Assembly (NCBI RefSeq): GCF_035969385.1
Contig: NZ_JAYKKJ010000006.1
Coordinates: forward strand, 1 to 64,000
DNA from: SELP01 sp035969385
GTDB lineage: Bacteria > Pseudomonadota > Alphaproteobacteria > Rhodobacterales > Rhodobacteraceae
Length of the DNA: 64,000 nucleotides
Reading direction: 5' to 3'
A program made the position numbers and the translations under genes. This document shows positions 9,880 to 18,068 of the stretch, one piece after another (within the stretch, counting starts at the first letter, position 1; each line of letters opens with the position of its first letter). The notes beneath the pieces were generated by a model, which had not been told where the DNA came from, ran no database searches, and saw only the letters and a program-made list of their open reading frames with translations.

Positions 9880-10401
9880 TCAGAAGACGAAGTAGTCGCC
9901 GCGATAGTGGAAGGAATTCGGTTCGGCCGTGGCCCAGATCTGGCGCACGTAGTCCTTGTCGAACAGGATTTCCAGCTGGTCCGGGAACCAGAAGAAGAAA
10001 TTGTGATAGAAGGTGTACATCGCGAAGATGCCGATGCCCTGCGCGATGGTGAGTTCCTTGCTGTCGAGGCTGAACAGCATCCGCAGCGCAAAGACCACGA
10101 CCCCGGCGATCAAGAGGTCGTAGATGACGCTGGTCAGGTCCATGTCGGTAAAGCCCATGGTCCCGATTTGAAAGGTGGCGTAGCGGGCGAAGGCATAGGC
10201 GAAGACGCCAAGCGCGAAGGCCCAGACAAAGCTCATCGGATAGGCGAGCCGTTCGCCGAAGCTGTCCTTCGGGATCGCGCTCGTGACCTGCTTGCGCGCC
10301 TGTTTCGGTGTCGCAAGCCCGCCGCCGGGAATGGTCATGGTGCTGGTCTTGCCGGAATTGATCCGCGCCAGCCGGTCGTTGAAGGTGTCCTGCCCAGCCA
10401 T
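9880..10401 (-). CDS. Conserved membrane protein in suf operon
   Basis: Protein of 173 residues, unknown function. The first ~50 residues are polar; hydrophobic segments follow at about 56-76, 88-108 and 117-137, and the C-terminal ~35 residues contain an aromatic-rich stretch (FYHNFFFWFPDQLEI). Start taken at 10401 (MAGQDTF); in-frame ATGs at 10407 and 10416 are possible, and GGGG about 8 bases upstream favours 10401. It lies 140 bp after the ybjQ-like gene and before the hairpins preceding sufC. I know no function; the position suggests a lineage-specific suf-operon passenger. Confidence 0.7.
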   Translation of the reverse strand: MAGQDTFNDRLARINSGKTSTMTIPGGGLATPKQARKQVTSAIPKDSFGERLAYPMSFVWAFALGVFAYAFARYATFQIGTMGFTDMDLTSVIYDLLIAGVVVFALRMLFSLDSKELTIAQGIGIFAMYTFYHNFFFWFPDQLEILFDKDYVRQIWATAEPNSFHYRGDYFVF

Positions 10402-10541
10402 TGGCATACCCCGCATGTTGTTCGCTACTACTCGCCCATAGCGGTAGCGGTCGAACCGGGCGGGAATGCGGCGAGAACCGGGAGATTTCCGGTGCAGCCC
10501 GTTCCGGCCCAAGGGGATATGCGGCGGCGCGGGTCACGAGA

Positions 10542-10853
10542 TCAGGACAGGCGCACGGCGGTGCCCGAGGCGGACACCATCAGCATGTTGTTGATCACCT
10601 CATAGTCGAGGTCCACACCGACAACGGCATCAGCCCCAAGGCGGCGGGCTTCTTCCTCCATTTCGGCCAACGCGGTTTTCCGGGCCTTGCCCAGTTCCTG
10701 TTCATAGGCGGCAGAACGTCCACCGACGATGTCGCGCACCTGCGCAAAGAGATCGCGGAAGATGTTCGCGCCCAGAATGGCCTCGCCCGTGACGATGCCA
10801 AGGTATTCACGGGCCGGGCGGCCTTCGACGGTGGATGTGGTGGTGATGATCAT
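10542..10853 (-). CDS. YbjQ/UPF0145-family protein
   Basis: Protein of 103 residues matching the YbjQ (UPF0145, DUF74) family: N-terminal TTTSTVEGRPAREYLGIVTGEAILG, a helical middle (DLFAQVRDIVGGRSAAYEQEL) and the closing ADAVVGVDLDYEVI with a small-residue strand. Members form small oligomeric rings and are sometimes called heavy-metal-binding, without firm evidence. The ATG shares ATGA with the methyltransferase stop, so the two are coupled. Confidence 0.88.
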   Translation of the reverse strand: MIITTTSTVEGRPAREYLGIVTGEAILGANIFRDLFAQVRDIVGGRSAAYEQELGKARKTALAEMEEEARRLGADAVVGVDLDYEVINNMLMVSASGTAVRLS

Positions 10854-11665
10854 CGTGGGTCTCCTTCCGAGAGGATCAGGAACGTCTCATTACGCGGATT
10901 GCGGCGCCAGCTGCCCGCCTCGCGGTAGGTCCGTGCCCTGCACCAGTCCTGAAACGCCGGCAGGTGTTCGTTGTCCACCTCGATCATCAGGGCCGGACGG
11001 CAGCGCGCGATGGTGCGGTCCAGACCGGCAAGCACCTTCATCTCCATCCCTTCCACGTCGATCTTGATCAGGTCAAAATCGGTGTCGGGGAAAAGATCAT
11101 CCCCTGCGCGGACCTCAAGGTCGCCGGTGCCCTCTTCCATCTTGGTGCCCCCAAGGTTGCGGACGTGGCGACGCATGCCCAGACCACCATGGGCGCGGTC
11201 GGACAGCCCTATACCAAGGAACCCGGTATCCAGTTTGTCGGCCATCCGGTTCAATTCGATGTTTCCGATCAGCGGGGCCAGTGCAAGCGGGTTGGGTTCA
11301 ATCAGGATCACACGGGCCGCGCCGCACTGGTCCGCGAAAAAGATCGCGTGATTACCAACATTTGCGCCCACATCCAGAACCGTAGCCCCCGCCGGAACAT
11401 GGGGCGCGACGGCCTCAAGCTCGGCGGTTTCGAAGAACCGGCCAAGACGGTGCCGCCGCTGAACCGCATCCTTTTCGAAGTTGCAGCAGAAGAAATAGGC
11501 CTTGCCGTTGATGACACTGCGGGCAATTTCGAACGGCGGAAAGGTAAAGGGCTTTCCGTCCCTGAACGCCGCCAGCGCCGCATCAAGGTCGAAATAGTCC
11601 TCTTTGGTCCGTTCGGGCCGGGGCACAGTGACCATTCCCGCGGCTTGTTCTGCAGTCGCGTTCAT
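10850..11665 (-). CDS. FkbM-family SAM methyltransferase
   Basis: Protein of 271 residues with the FkbM methyltransferase core: SAM-binding loop VLDVGANVGNHAIFF, EPNPLAL at the second strand, and the characteristic IKIDVEGMEMKVLAGL motif. FkbM enzymes O-methylate sugars or small molecules; the substrate here is unknown. The ATG at 11665 has GGAG 7 bases upstream and follows the small membrane protein gene by 4 bases. Its place inside a suf operon is unusual and gives no clear functional link. Confidence 0.85.
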   Translation of the reverse strand: MNATAEQAAGMVTVPRPERTKEDYFDLDAALAAFRDGKPFTFPPFEIARSVINGKAYFFCCNFEKDAVQRRHRLGRFFETAELEAVAPHVPAGATVLDVGANVGNHAIFFADQCGAARVILIEPNPLALAPLIGNIELNRMADKLDTGFLGIGLSDRAHGGLGMRRHVRNLGGTKMEEGTGDLEVRAGDDLFPDTDFDLIKIDVEGMEMKVLAGLDRTIARCRPALMIEVDNEHLPAFQDWCRARTYREAGSWRRNPRNETFLILSEGDPR

Positions 11666-11669
11666 GGTG

Positions 11670-11888
11670 TCACTCCAGCCAATAATAGAAGATGCCGGCC
11701 GCGATCCCGGCCCAGACGATGCAAAACCCCAGCCCGTAGACCTCGATCTCGCCCGGCGCGTAGCGGTCCCTTGGCGCATTCGGAAAGAACACGCGCAAGA
11801 CGACGATCCGGCCCATATAGAACAGGGCAATGAACGGGGCCAAGATCATGCCCAGAACGAAGAGGATGATGCCGCCCTCGCTGTCCAT
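11670..11888 (-). CDS. Small two-TM membrane protein
   Basis: Hypothetical protein of 72 residues with hydrophobic segments at about 6-32 (GGIILFVLGMILAPFIALFY) and 53-70 (GFCIVWAGIAAGIFYYW), joined by a charged loop. It starts 4 bases after the sufB stop and ends 4 bases before the FkbM gene, so it is part of the suf transcript. Function unknown. Confidence 0.7.
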   Translation of the reverse strand: MDSEGGIILFVLGMILAPFIALFYMGRIVVLRVFFPNAPRDRYAPGEIEVYGLGFCIVWAGIAAGIFYYWLE

Positions 11889-11892
11889 CAGA

Positions 11893-13416
11893 TCACCCGA
11901 CGGAGCCTTCCAGCGAAATCGCCACCAGTTGCTGTGCCTCCAGCGCGAATTCCATGGGCAGCGCCTGCAGCACTTCCTTGGCGAAGCCGTTGACGATCAG
12001 GGCCACGGCCTCTTCCTCGTCCATGCCCCGCTGGCGGCAATAGAACATCTGTTCGTCATCCACCTTGGACGTGGTCGCCTCGTGTTCGACGCGGGAGGAG
12101 TTGTTCTTGACCTCGATATAGGGGACCGTATGCGCCCCGCACTTGTCGCCGATCAGCAGGCTGTCGCATTGGGTATAGTTGCGGCTGTTCTTGGCCTTCG
12201 GGTGCATCGACACGAGGCCCCGATAGGTGTTCTGCGCCACGCCCGCGCTGATCCCCTTGGACACGATCCGCGACTTGGTGTTGCGGCCCAGGTGGATCAT
12301 CTTGGTGCCGGTATCGGCCTGCTGGTGGTTGTTGGCGATGGCGATCGAGTAGAATTCGCCCTGGCTGTCATTGCCGCGCAGGATGCAGGAGGGGTATTTC
12401 CACGTCACGGCAGAGCCGGTTTCAACCTGCGTCCACATCACCTTGGCCCGGTCGCCCCGGCAATCGGCGCGCTTGGTGACGAAGTTGTAGATCCCGCCCT
12501 TGCCGTTTTCATCCCCGGGGAACCAGTTCTGAACGGTGGAATATTTCACCTCGGCGTCTTCTTCGACGATGATCTCGACCACAGCGGCGTGCAGTTGGGC
12601 CGTGTCGCGCTGCGGCGCAGTGCAGCCTTCAAGGTAGGACACATAGGACCCCTTGTCGGCGATGATCAGCGTACGTTCGAACTGGCCGGTGTTTTCCGCA
12701 TTGATCCGGAAATAGGTGGACAGTTCCATCGGGCATCGGACGCCCGGCGGAACATAGACGAACGACCCGTCCGAAAACACAGCGCTGTTCAGCGTGGCAT
12801 AGAAGTTGTCCGACGGCGGCACGACCGAGCCGAGGTATTTCTTCACCAGTTCGGGATGTTCGCGGATCGCCTCGGAGATCGAACAGAAGATCACCCCGGC
12901 CTTCTTCAGTTCGGCCTGAAAGGTGGTGCCGACCGACACAGAGTCGAACACCGCATCAACAGCGACCTTGCGGCCCTCGACCGGCGCGTTTTCGGCCCCT
13001 TCGACGCCTGCTAGGATCATCTGCTCCTTCAGCGGGATACCCAGCTTTTCATAGGTGGCCAAGAGCTTGGGATCGACCTCGTCCAGCGACTTCGGCTTTT
13101 CGGCCATGCTTTTCGGACGGGCGTAGTAATACTGTTCCTGAAAGTCGATCTCGGGATAGTTGACCATCGCCCATATGGGCTCTTCCATGCCGGTCCAGCG
13201 TTCAAAGGCCGACAGCCGCCATTCGGTCATCCATTCGGGCTCTTCGTTTTTGCCCGAAATCAGCCGGACGATATCGGGGTTCACGCCCTTGGGGGCGTAG
13301 TCCATCTCGATCTCGGTTTCCCAGCCGTACTTGTATTTGCCGGATAGTTTGGCAACCGCATCGACCGTTTCCTGATCGACGCCTTCCTTGACCTGGGTTT
13401 CGTCCATTGCAGCCAT
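11893..13416 (-). CDS. sufB: SufB, Fe-S scaffold subunit
   Basis: Predicted 507-residue SufB, the main scaffold on which the Fe-S cluster forms with SufC and SufD. Family marks include VPPGVRCPMELSTYFRIN, YLEGCTAPQRDTAQLHAAVVE (with the conserved Cys), WKYPSCILRG, SRNYTQCDSLLIGDKCGAHT and FYCRQRGMDEEEA. The ATG at 13416 has AGGGG 5 bases upstream; a second ATG three codons later is weaker. It follows the cysteine desulfurase gene by 12 bases. Confidence 0.97.
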   Translation of the reverse strand: MAAMDETQVKEGVDQETVDAVAKLSGKYKYGWETEIEMDYAPKGVNPDIVRLISGKNEEPEWMTEWRLSAFERWTGMEEPIWAMVNYPEIDFQEQYYYARPKSMAEKPKSLDEVDPKLLATYEKLGIPLKEQMILAGVEGAENAPVEGRKVAVDAVFDSVSVGTTFQAELKKAGVIFCSISEAIREHPELVKKYLGSVVPPSDNFYATLNSAVFSDGSFVYVPPGVRCPMELSTYFRINAENTGQFERTLIIADKGSYVSYLEGCTAPQRDTAQLHAAVVEIIVEEDAEVKYSTVQNWFPGDENGKGGIYNFVTKRADCRGDRAKVMWTQVETGSAVTWKYPSCILRGNDSQGEFYSIAIANNHQQADTGTKMIHLGRNTKSRIVSKGISAGVAQNTYRGLVSMHPKAKNSRNYTQCDSLLIGDKCGAHTVPYIEVKNNSSRVEHEATTSKVDDEQMFYCRQRGMDEEEAVALIVNGFAKEVLQALPMEFALEAQQLVAISLEGSVG

Positions 13417-13428
13417 GTCGTCCCCTAT

Positions 13429-14472
13429 TCACGCGGCGCGGGCGCGCCACTTTCCATATGCTTTTGTCCAAGCGTCGGCGAAACGCAGGACGTCTTCCTG
13501 TTTCGTGTCGATCCCAAGCGACAGGCGCAGGGCGCTGGCCGCTTCGGTCTCATCGTATCCGAGGGTGCGCAACACCCGGCTTTCCTTCACCTTGCCGCTG
13601 GAACAGGCCGACCCCGCCGAAACGGCAAAGCCCGCAAGGTCCATCGACATGACCTGCGTTTCGCCCTTCCAACCCGGGGTGATCGCACAAGTCGTGTTGG
13701 GAAGGCGGCTCGCGCCTTTCCCGACAAAAATAGTCTGTTTCGCGGCAGCCTCAATGGCCAATTCTAGAATATTTCTAAGTTCGGCGATTTCATCCCAGCG
13801 TCCCGCCGCCAGATCGGCTTGCGCAGCTTTAGCTGCGGCGGCCATCCCGATGATTCCAATCAGGTTTTCGGTTCCGGCCCGGCGGCCCATTTCCTGCCCG
13901 CCCCCCTTCAGATGGGCGGCAAGATCGTGCCCGCGCGGAATAACCAACGCACCCACACCCTTTGGGCCACCGAATTTATGGGCCGAAAGGAACACCATCT
14001 GCACCCCGGCCCAGCTGTAGGAAAACGGCACACGGCCAAAGCCCTGGGTGATGTCGGACACCGCCAGCCCCTGCGGCAAGTCCTGCAAGACCCCAGTTTC
14101 GGAATTCGCCAGTTGCAACGCCGCGCCACCGGGGTCGGCCACGTCCACCTTGCCGCTGCGCTCCACCTTCAGCGTCGGGTCGATCCAGCTATAGACCGCG
14201 TCATGTTCGACGCCCGCGCCCTTCAGCCCCCGGCCCGCGCAGGCCAGTGCCGCCGCCTCGGTCGCGCCCGAGGTAAAGACGATATCAGCCTCTCCTGCCC
14301 CCAACGCCTCGGCCAGATCGCCGCGCGCCTTTTCCAGCGCGCCCTTGGCAGCCCGGCCTTCGGCATGGACGGACGACGGGTTCCCGACGATATCCATCGC
14401 CGCGATCATCGCTGTCCGCGCCTCCGTCCGCAGAGGGGCCGTTGCATTATGGTCCAGATAGACCCGGGTCAT
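13429..14472 (-). CDS. IscS/NifS-type cysteine desulfurase
   Basis: Second cysteine desulfurase of the operon, 347 residues, shorter than typical IscS (~400). PLP lysine is Lys166 in LSAHKFGGPKG; catalytic Cys290 lies in SAGSACSSGKV, the group I flexible-loop signature. YLDHNATAPLRTEA and GTENLIGIIGMAAA are also typical. It overlaps iscR by ATGA at 14469-14472. Having group I and group II desulfurases in one operon suggests different acceptors (inference). A palindrome resembling the iscR operator lies inside the gene at 13764-13778. Confidence 0.93.
   Translation of the reverse strand: MTRVYLDHNATAPLRTEARTAMIAAMDIVGNPSSVHAEGRAAKGALEKARGDLAEALGAGEADIVFTSGATEAAALACAGRGLKGAGVEHDAVYSWIDPTLKVERSGKVDVADPGGAALQLANSETGVLQDLPQGLAVSDITQGFGRVPFSYSWAGVQMVFLSAHKFGGPKGVGALVIPRGHDLAAHLKGGGQEMGRRAGTENLIGIIGMAAAAKAAQADLAAGRWDEIAELRNILELAIEAAAKQTIFVGKGASRLPNTTCAITPGWKGETQVMSMDLAGFAVSAGSACSSGKVKESRVLRTLGYDETEAASALRLSLGIDTKQEDVLRFADAWTKAYGKWRARAA
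13764..13778. promoter_or_regulatory. Second operator-like palindrome inside desulfurase gene
   Basis: CTAGAA-TAT-TTCTAA matches 11 of 12 half-site bases of the perfect palindrome upstream of iscR, with the same 3-base spacer and the same G after the right half. It is AT-rich within a GC-rich coding sequence. Binding by IscR is untested; chance remains possible. Confidence 0.35.
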
Positions 14473-14927
14473 TCGTCCACCACTTCGAACAGGGCGGGCA
14501 CGGCGGGACAGGGGGCCAGCTGATTGCTGATCACGTCAGACAGGCGGGCCTGATGCAGGAACACATAGACATGGGCCGACAGCCCTTCCCACAGGCGGTT
14601 AGTCAGCGACTGCGCCCGGCTTCCGGATGCCGCCCCGGACGCGCCCGCGCCCTTGTGCATGGCGCTGACGGTTTCATCGACCGCGCCCAGAATTTCGGAC
14701 ACGCGGATGTCAGAGGCAGGCCGCGCCAGTTTGTAGCCACCACCCGGACCGCGCACGCTGTCAACCAGCCCTTCCCGGCGCAGTTTGACGAACAACTGCT
14801 CCAGATAAGGCAGCGAAATGTCCTGCCGCTTTGAAATTTCGGCAAGGGTGACAAGCGACCCATCCGGCTGCAACGCAAGATCGGCCAGCGCAACCATGGC
14901 ATAGCGCCCCTTGGTACTTAGCTTCAT
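14469..14927 (-). CDS. iscR: Rrf2-family regulator IscR (single cysteine)
   Basis: Rrf2/IscR regulator of 152 residues and first gene of the suf operon. The winged-helix N-terminus is standard (MKLSTKGRYAMVALADLA; recognition helix ISLPYLEQLFVKL; RGPGGGYKLARP wing). Classical IscR ligates its cluster with three cysteines between residues ~92 and 104; here that region (KGAGASGAASGS) has none, and the only cysteine is in the C-terminal QLAPCPAVP. A one-cysteine IscR that still binds an Fe-S cluster is described for Rhodobacter. It likely represses its own operon through the palindrome at 15064-15078. Confidence 0.93.
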   Translation of the reverse strand: MKLSTKGRYAMVALADLALQPDGSLVTLAEISKRQDISLPYLEQLFVKLRREGLVDSVRGPGGGYKLARPASDIRVSEILGAVDETVSAMHKGAGASGAASGSRAQSLTNRLWEGLSAHVYVFLHQARLSDVISNQLAPCPAVPALFEVVDE

Positions 14928-15063
14928 TCCGACATCCCCCAGAGGGCCGAACCGGGCCCAAACCTTTGCAAAACGGCCCAAACCGGGCCAATTCCATTGA
15001 CCTTCGGGCCGGGGCTGATTAACTCCGGTCGCAGACAGGGCGAGCTTCCGCCCACGCCATAAA

Positions 15064-15078
15064 TTAGAATCTTTCTAA
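15064..15078. promoter_or_regulatory. Putative iron/Fe-S-responsive operator of the suf operon
   Basis: TTAGAA-TCT-TTCTAA is a perfect 6-bp inverted repeat with a 3-base spacer, 137 bp upstream of iscR and 62 bp upstream of the divergent hydrolase gene. It resembles the AT-rich palindromic iron boxes described upstream of suf loci in Rhodobacterales. The binding protein (IscR is the best candidate) is inferred. Confidence 0.65.
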
Positions 15079-15139
15079 GGTATCCGAGGATTTCCGTCAA
15101 GAATTCCCGGCCACCTGGAACCGCAAAGCAGGGACGCCC

Positions 15140-15793
15140 ATGCCCGAAGTTATCTTCCCCGGCCCCGAAGGCCGGCTTGAAGGCCGCTACCATCCGCGAA
15201 AAGACCGCGACGCCCCAATCGCCATCGTGCTGCACCCGCACCCACAATTCGGCGGCACGATGAACAACCGCGTGGTCTACAACCTGCATTACGCCTTTCA
15301 CAAAATGGGCTTTACCGTGCTGCGGTTCAACTTCCGTGGGGTCGGGCGCAGCCAGGGCGAATACGATCAGGGGATCGGCGAATTGTCCGATGCGGCCTCG
15401 GCGCTCGACTACCTGCAGTCGATGAACACCAATTCCAAGCATTGCTGGGTAGCGGGATTCTCGTTCGGGGCATGGATCGGGATGCAGCTTCTGATGCGCC
15501 GCCCCGAGATCACCGGCTTCATTTCGGTCGCACCGCCGGCCAACATGTATGACTTCAGCTTCCTTGCCCCCTGCCCGGCGTCCGGCCTGATCATCAACGG
15601 AACCGCCGACCGGGTCGCGCCGCCTGCCGACACCGAAAGCCTTGTCAGCAAGCTGCACGAACAGAAGGGCATCACCATCACCCATGAACAGATCGATGGG
15701 GCGGGCCATTTCTTTGAAGACCCGCACATGGACACCATGATCGATCACGTTCAGGGCTACGTGCGCCGCCGCCTGACCGAAAACACACGCTAG
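15140..15793 (+). CDS. Alpha/beta hydrolase (COG2945-type)
   Basis: Protein of 217 residues with a compact alpha/beta-hydrolase fold: oxyanion region HPHPQFGG, RFNFRGVGRSQG, nucleophile elbow GFSFGAWIG with the catalytic Ser, a late acidic strand ending in INGTADRVAPP (Asp) and GAGHFF (His). The whole catalytic triad is therefore present. Substrate unknown. It diverges from iscR across a 212-bp region holding the operator, so it may respond to iron status (inference), and is followed after 9 bases by a small gene. Confidence 0.85.
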   Translation: MPEVIFPGPEGRLEGRYHPRKDRDAPIAIVLHPHPQFGGTMNNRVVYNLHYAFHKMGFTVLRFNFRGVGRSQGEYDQGIGELSDAASALDYLQSMNTNSKHCWVAGFSFGAWIGMQLLMRRPEITGFISVAPPANMYDFSFLAPCPASGLIINGTADRVAPPADTESLVSKLHEQKGITITHEQIDGAGHFFEDPHMDTMIDHVQGYVRRRLTENTR

Positions 15794-15802
15794 GGGGCCG
15801 CG

Positions 15803-16042
15803 ATGGGGCTTCTTGACGATATGGCCGACGACATCGCCCAGCTTGCGCTGGCCGATGAGGCAAAGACCGGCGACGACAAGATCGTTGACGAAATCGCGGC
15901 GATCCTCGGCACCTCGTCCCAGACCCTGGAAGAGGCCTACAAGACAGCAATCCGGGTGCGCCGCGCCGAAAAACGTGCGCGGGCACTGCTTGCGGACCGG
16001 GCCCGCAAACGCAAGGCCGCGGAGCCAAAGGCCGATGGCTGA
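15803..16042 (+). CDS. Small acidic/basic helical protein
   Basis: Hypothetical protein of 79 residues, highly charged: an acidic N-terminal half (LLDDMADDIAQLALADEAKTGDD) and a basic helical C-terminus (RVRRAEKRARALLADRARKRKA). No motif recognised. It starts 9 bases after the hydrolase stop and overlaps the next gene by 8 bases, so it belongs to the same operon. Confidence 0.7.
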   Translation: MGLLDDMADDIAQLALADEAKTGDDKIVDEIAAILGTSSQTLEEAYKTAIRVRRAEKRARALLADRARKRKAAEPKADG

Positions 16043-17216
16043 CCGGGGCCGGATCGACGCACAGCTGGCCTTCCTGACCGAGGCGGACCTGCTGAAAAGC
16101 GTCGACCGGGCCAATATGCTGACCTGCGGCACGCGGTTGGAAAACACTGCCGAACACAGCTGGCATCTGGCACTTTGGGCGCTGGTCTTTGGGGCCGATG
16201 CCCCGGCCGGCGTCGACGTGACCCGTTCGATCCTCATGCTCTTGCTGCACGATCTGGTCGAGATCGACGCGGGCGACCATCCGATCAACATCGCCTTCGA
16301 CCCGGCAGAGGTCGCCGCAAAGGAACAGGCCGCCGCCGACAGGCTGTTCGGCCTTCTGCCCGCCGATCAGGGCGCTGACCTGCGCGGCGCATGGGACGAA
16401 TTCGAGGCGGCCCAGACCCCGACGGCCCAATTCGCCAAGGCGCTGGACCTGTCACAACCGATCTTCCAGATCATCCACGGCGTCAACGCCCCCGCCGACC
16501 ACCCGCAGATCGCGCGGGACAACCTTGCCACCGGTCGTGCCGCGATCCTGCGCGATCGCTGGCCCGAGATGTACGCCCATGCCAGCGGCCTTCTGTCCGG
16601 CGCGGGCAGCCCGCTGCCGGACGACCACCCCCTGCCCGCCCGCCTGCGCTTTCTGATCGAGGCGGACCGGCTGAAAACCGTCATCCGCGCGACCCGAAAC
16701 TATCGCGGCGGACGGCACGAGAATTCCGGCGAACACAGCTGGCATGTGGCGCTGTTCGCGCATGTGCTGGCCGAACATGCCGCCCACCCCGTCGATCCGG
16801 GCCGGGTGGTGGCGATGATGCTGATCCACGATCTGGTCGAGATCGACACGGGCGACGTCCCGATCCATTCGGCAAACGGCAATGCCCACGGCGGGGCGGA
16901 TGTGCTGGCCGCCGAACAGGCCGCCGCCGACCGTATCTTCGGCCTCCTGCCCGAGAGGGAAGGCGCGGCCCTGCGCGCGCTTTGGGATGAATTCGAAGCG
17001 GCAGAGAGCCCCGACGCCATCTTTGCCAAGGCCATCGACCGGGTGCAGCCCGTCATCGCCAACCTTGAAACCGGCGGCGGCACCTGGCCCGAATACAACG
17101 TCACCCCGGCGCAGTTGCAGTCCCGCGTCGGAGTCAAGGTGGACCGGGGCGCGCCCGCCATCTGGGCCGCCCTGCGCGACCGGATCGACGCGTGGTTTTC
17201 CATGGCGGCGGAATAG
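16035..17216 (+). CDS. Tandem HD-domain (HDDC2/YfbR-like) hydrolase
   Basis: Protein of 393 residues made of two similar HD phosphohydrolase domains, each the length of a complete HDDC2/YfbR-type 5'-deoxynucleotidase. Unit 1 (about 5-190) has NTAEHSWHLALWA and LLLHDLVEIDAGD; unit 2 (about 205-390) has NSGEHSWHVALFA and MLIHDLVEIDTGD. Both keep the metal-binding His, His-Asp and Glu/Asp residues, so both may be active. The family removes phosphate from dNMPs. The ATG at 16035 overlaps the previous gene by 8 bases. The fusion is uncommon to my knowledge. Confidence 0.82.
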   Translation: MADRGRIDAQLAFLTEADLLKSVDRANMLTCGTRLENTAEHSWHLALWALVFGADAPAGVDVTRSILMLLLHDLVEIDAGDHPINIAFDPAEVAAKEQAAADRLFGLLPADQGADLRGAWDEFEAAQTPTAQFAKALDLSQPIFQIIHGVNAPADHPQIARDNLATGRAAILRDRWPEMYAHASGLLSGAGSPLPDDHPLPARLRFLIEADRLKTVIRATRNYRGGRHENSGEHSWHVALFAHVLAEHAAHPVDPGRVVAMMLIHDLVEIDTGDVPIHSANGNAHGGADVLAAEQAAADRIFGLLPEREGAALRALWDEFEAAESPDAIFAKAIDRVQPVIANLETGGGTWPEYNVTPAQLQSRVGVKVDRGAPAIWAALRDRIDAWFSMAAE

Positions 17217-17218
17217 AC

Positions 17219-18025
17219 ATGTCCCCCAGTTCCTTTGATCGTGCGGTCACGGCCCAGCTTCGCGCCCTTTTGGAGGGCGCGCCGGACAAGGATCACCTGA
17301 ATGCGGCGCTGCGTCTTCTGGCGAAGTGGCGGGCGCAGCTTGTGTCGAACACGATCATCGGGCGCGATGGGCGCACCGTCCAGACCGGCCCGTTCAAGGG
17401 GATGGATTATGCCGTTGCCGCCTCAGAGGGCGGATTGGCCCCCCGGATGATCGGTTGCTACGAGGCCGGGATCGCCCCGGTTCTGGAACAGATCATCGCC
17501 GCCGCACCCGCCCGGATCATCGACGTCGGCAGCGCCGAAGGCTATTACGCCGTGGGCCTTGCCCGCCGCCTGCCCGACACCGAAATCTGGGCCCGCGATG
17601 CCGACCCGAAAGCACGCGAGAAATGCGCTGCACTGGCACAGGCGAACGGGGTGGCCGACAGGGTTCTGATCGGCGCGGAAATCGGCGGTGCAGAGTTCGA
17701 CATCTGCGCCATGGCCCCCACGGTCGTCATCTGCGATATCGAAGGGGCCGAGGATCAGGTGCTCGACCCCACCAAGGCCCCGGGCCTTCTGGGCGCCGAT
17801 ATTCTGGTCGAAGTGCACGAGGGCATGAAACCGGGCCTTCTGGACCGGATCGCCGCCCGGTTCCGGGAGACCCATTCGATCACCCGGCTGGACCGGGCCG
17901 AAGATGCCGCCGCCCTGCCCGACTGGATGCAGGCCCTGTCCGATATGGACCGGCTGATCGCGCTGTGGGAATGGCGGGCTGGGCCGACCCCCTGGCTTTG
18001 GATGCAGGCGAAGGCCCGCGCCTGA
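17219..18025 (+). CDS. Class I SAM-dependent methyltransferase
   Basis: Protein of 268 residues. The central Rossmann region carries RIIDVGSAEGYYAVGLARRLP (SAM loop) and, later, TVVICDIEGAEDQVLDPTKAP, which resembles the FkbM-type D-x-E-G motif. The first ~85 residues are a helical cap unlike standard FkbM enzymes. It starts 2 bases after the HD gene stop, with GGCGGA upstream. Substrate unknown. Long hydrophobic TM segments are absent, so it should be cytosolic. Confidence 0.75.
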   Translation: MSPSSFDRAVTAQLRALLEGAPDKDHLNAALRLLAKWRAQLVSNTIIGRDGRTVQTGPFKGMDYAVAASEGGLAPRMIGCYEAGIAPVLEQIIAAAPARIIDVGSAEGYYAVGLARRLPDTEIWARDADPKAREKCAALAQANGVADRVLIGAEIGGAEFDICAMAPTVVICDIEGAEDQVLDPTKAPGLLGADILVEVHEGMKPGLLDRIAARFRETHSITRLDRAEDAAALPDWMQALSDMDRLIALWEWRAGPTPWLWMQAKARA

Positions 18026-18068
18026 AACAGGCTTGCCAAAGTCGCCCCGCTGGCCGACCCTGCGGGGC

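Noticed and set aside
14924..16291. 455-codon minus-strand frame upstream of iscR
   Set aside because: Covers the operator and runs antisense through the hydrolase with full catalytic triad; not compatible with the iscR promoter.
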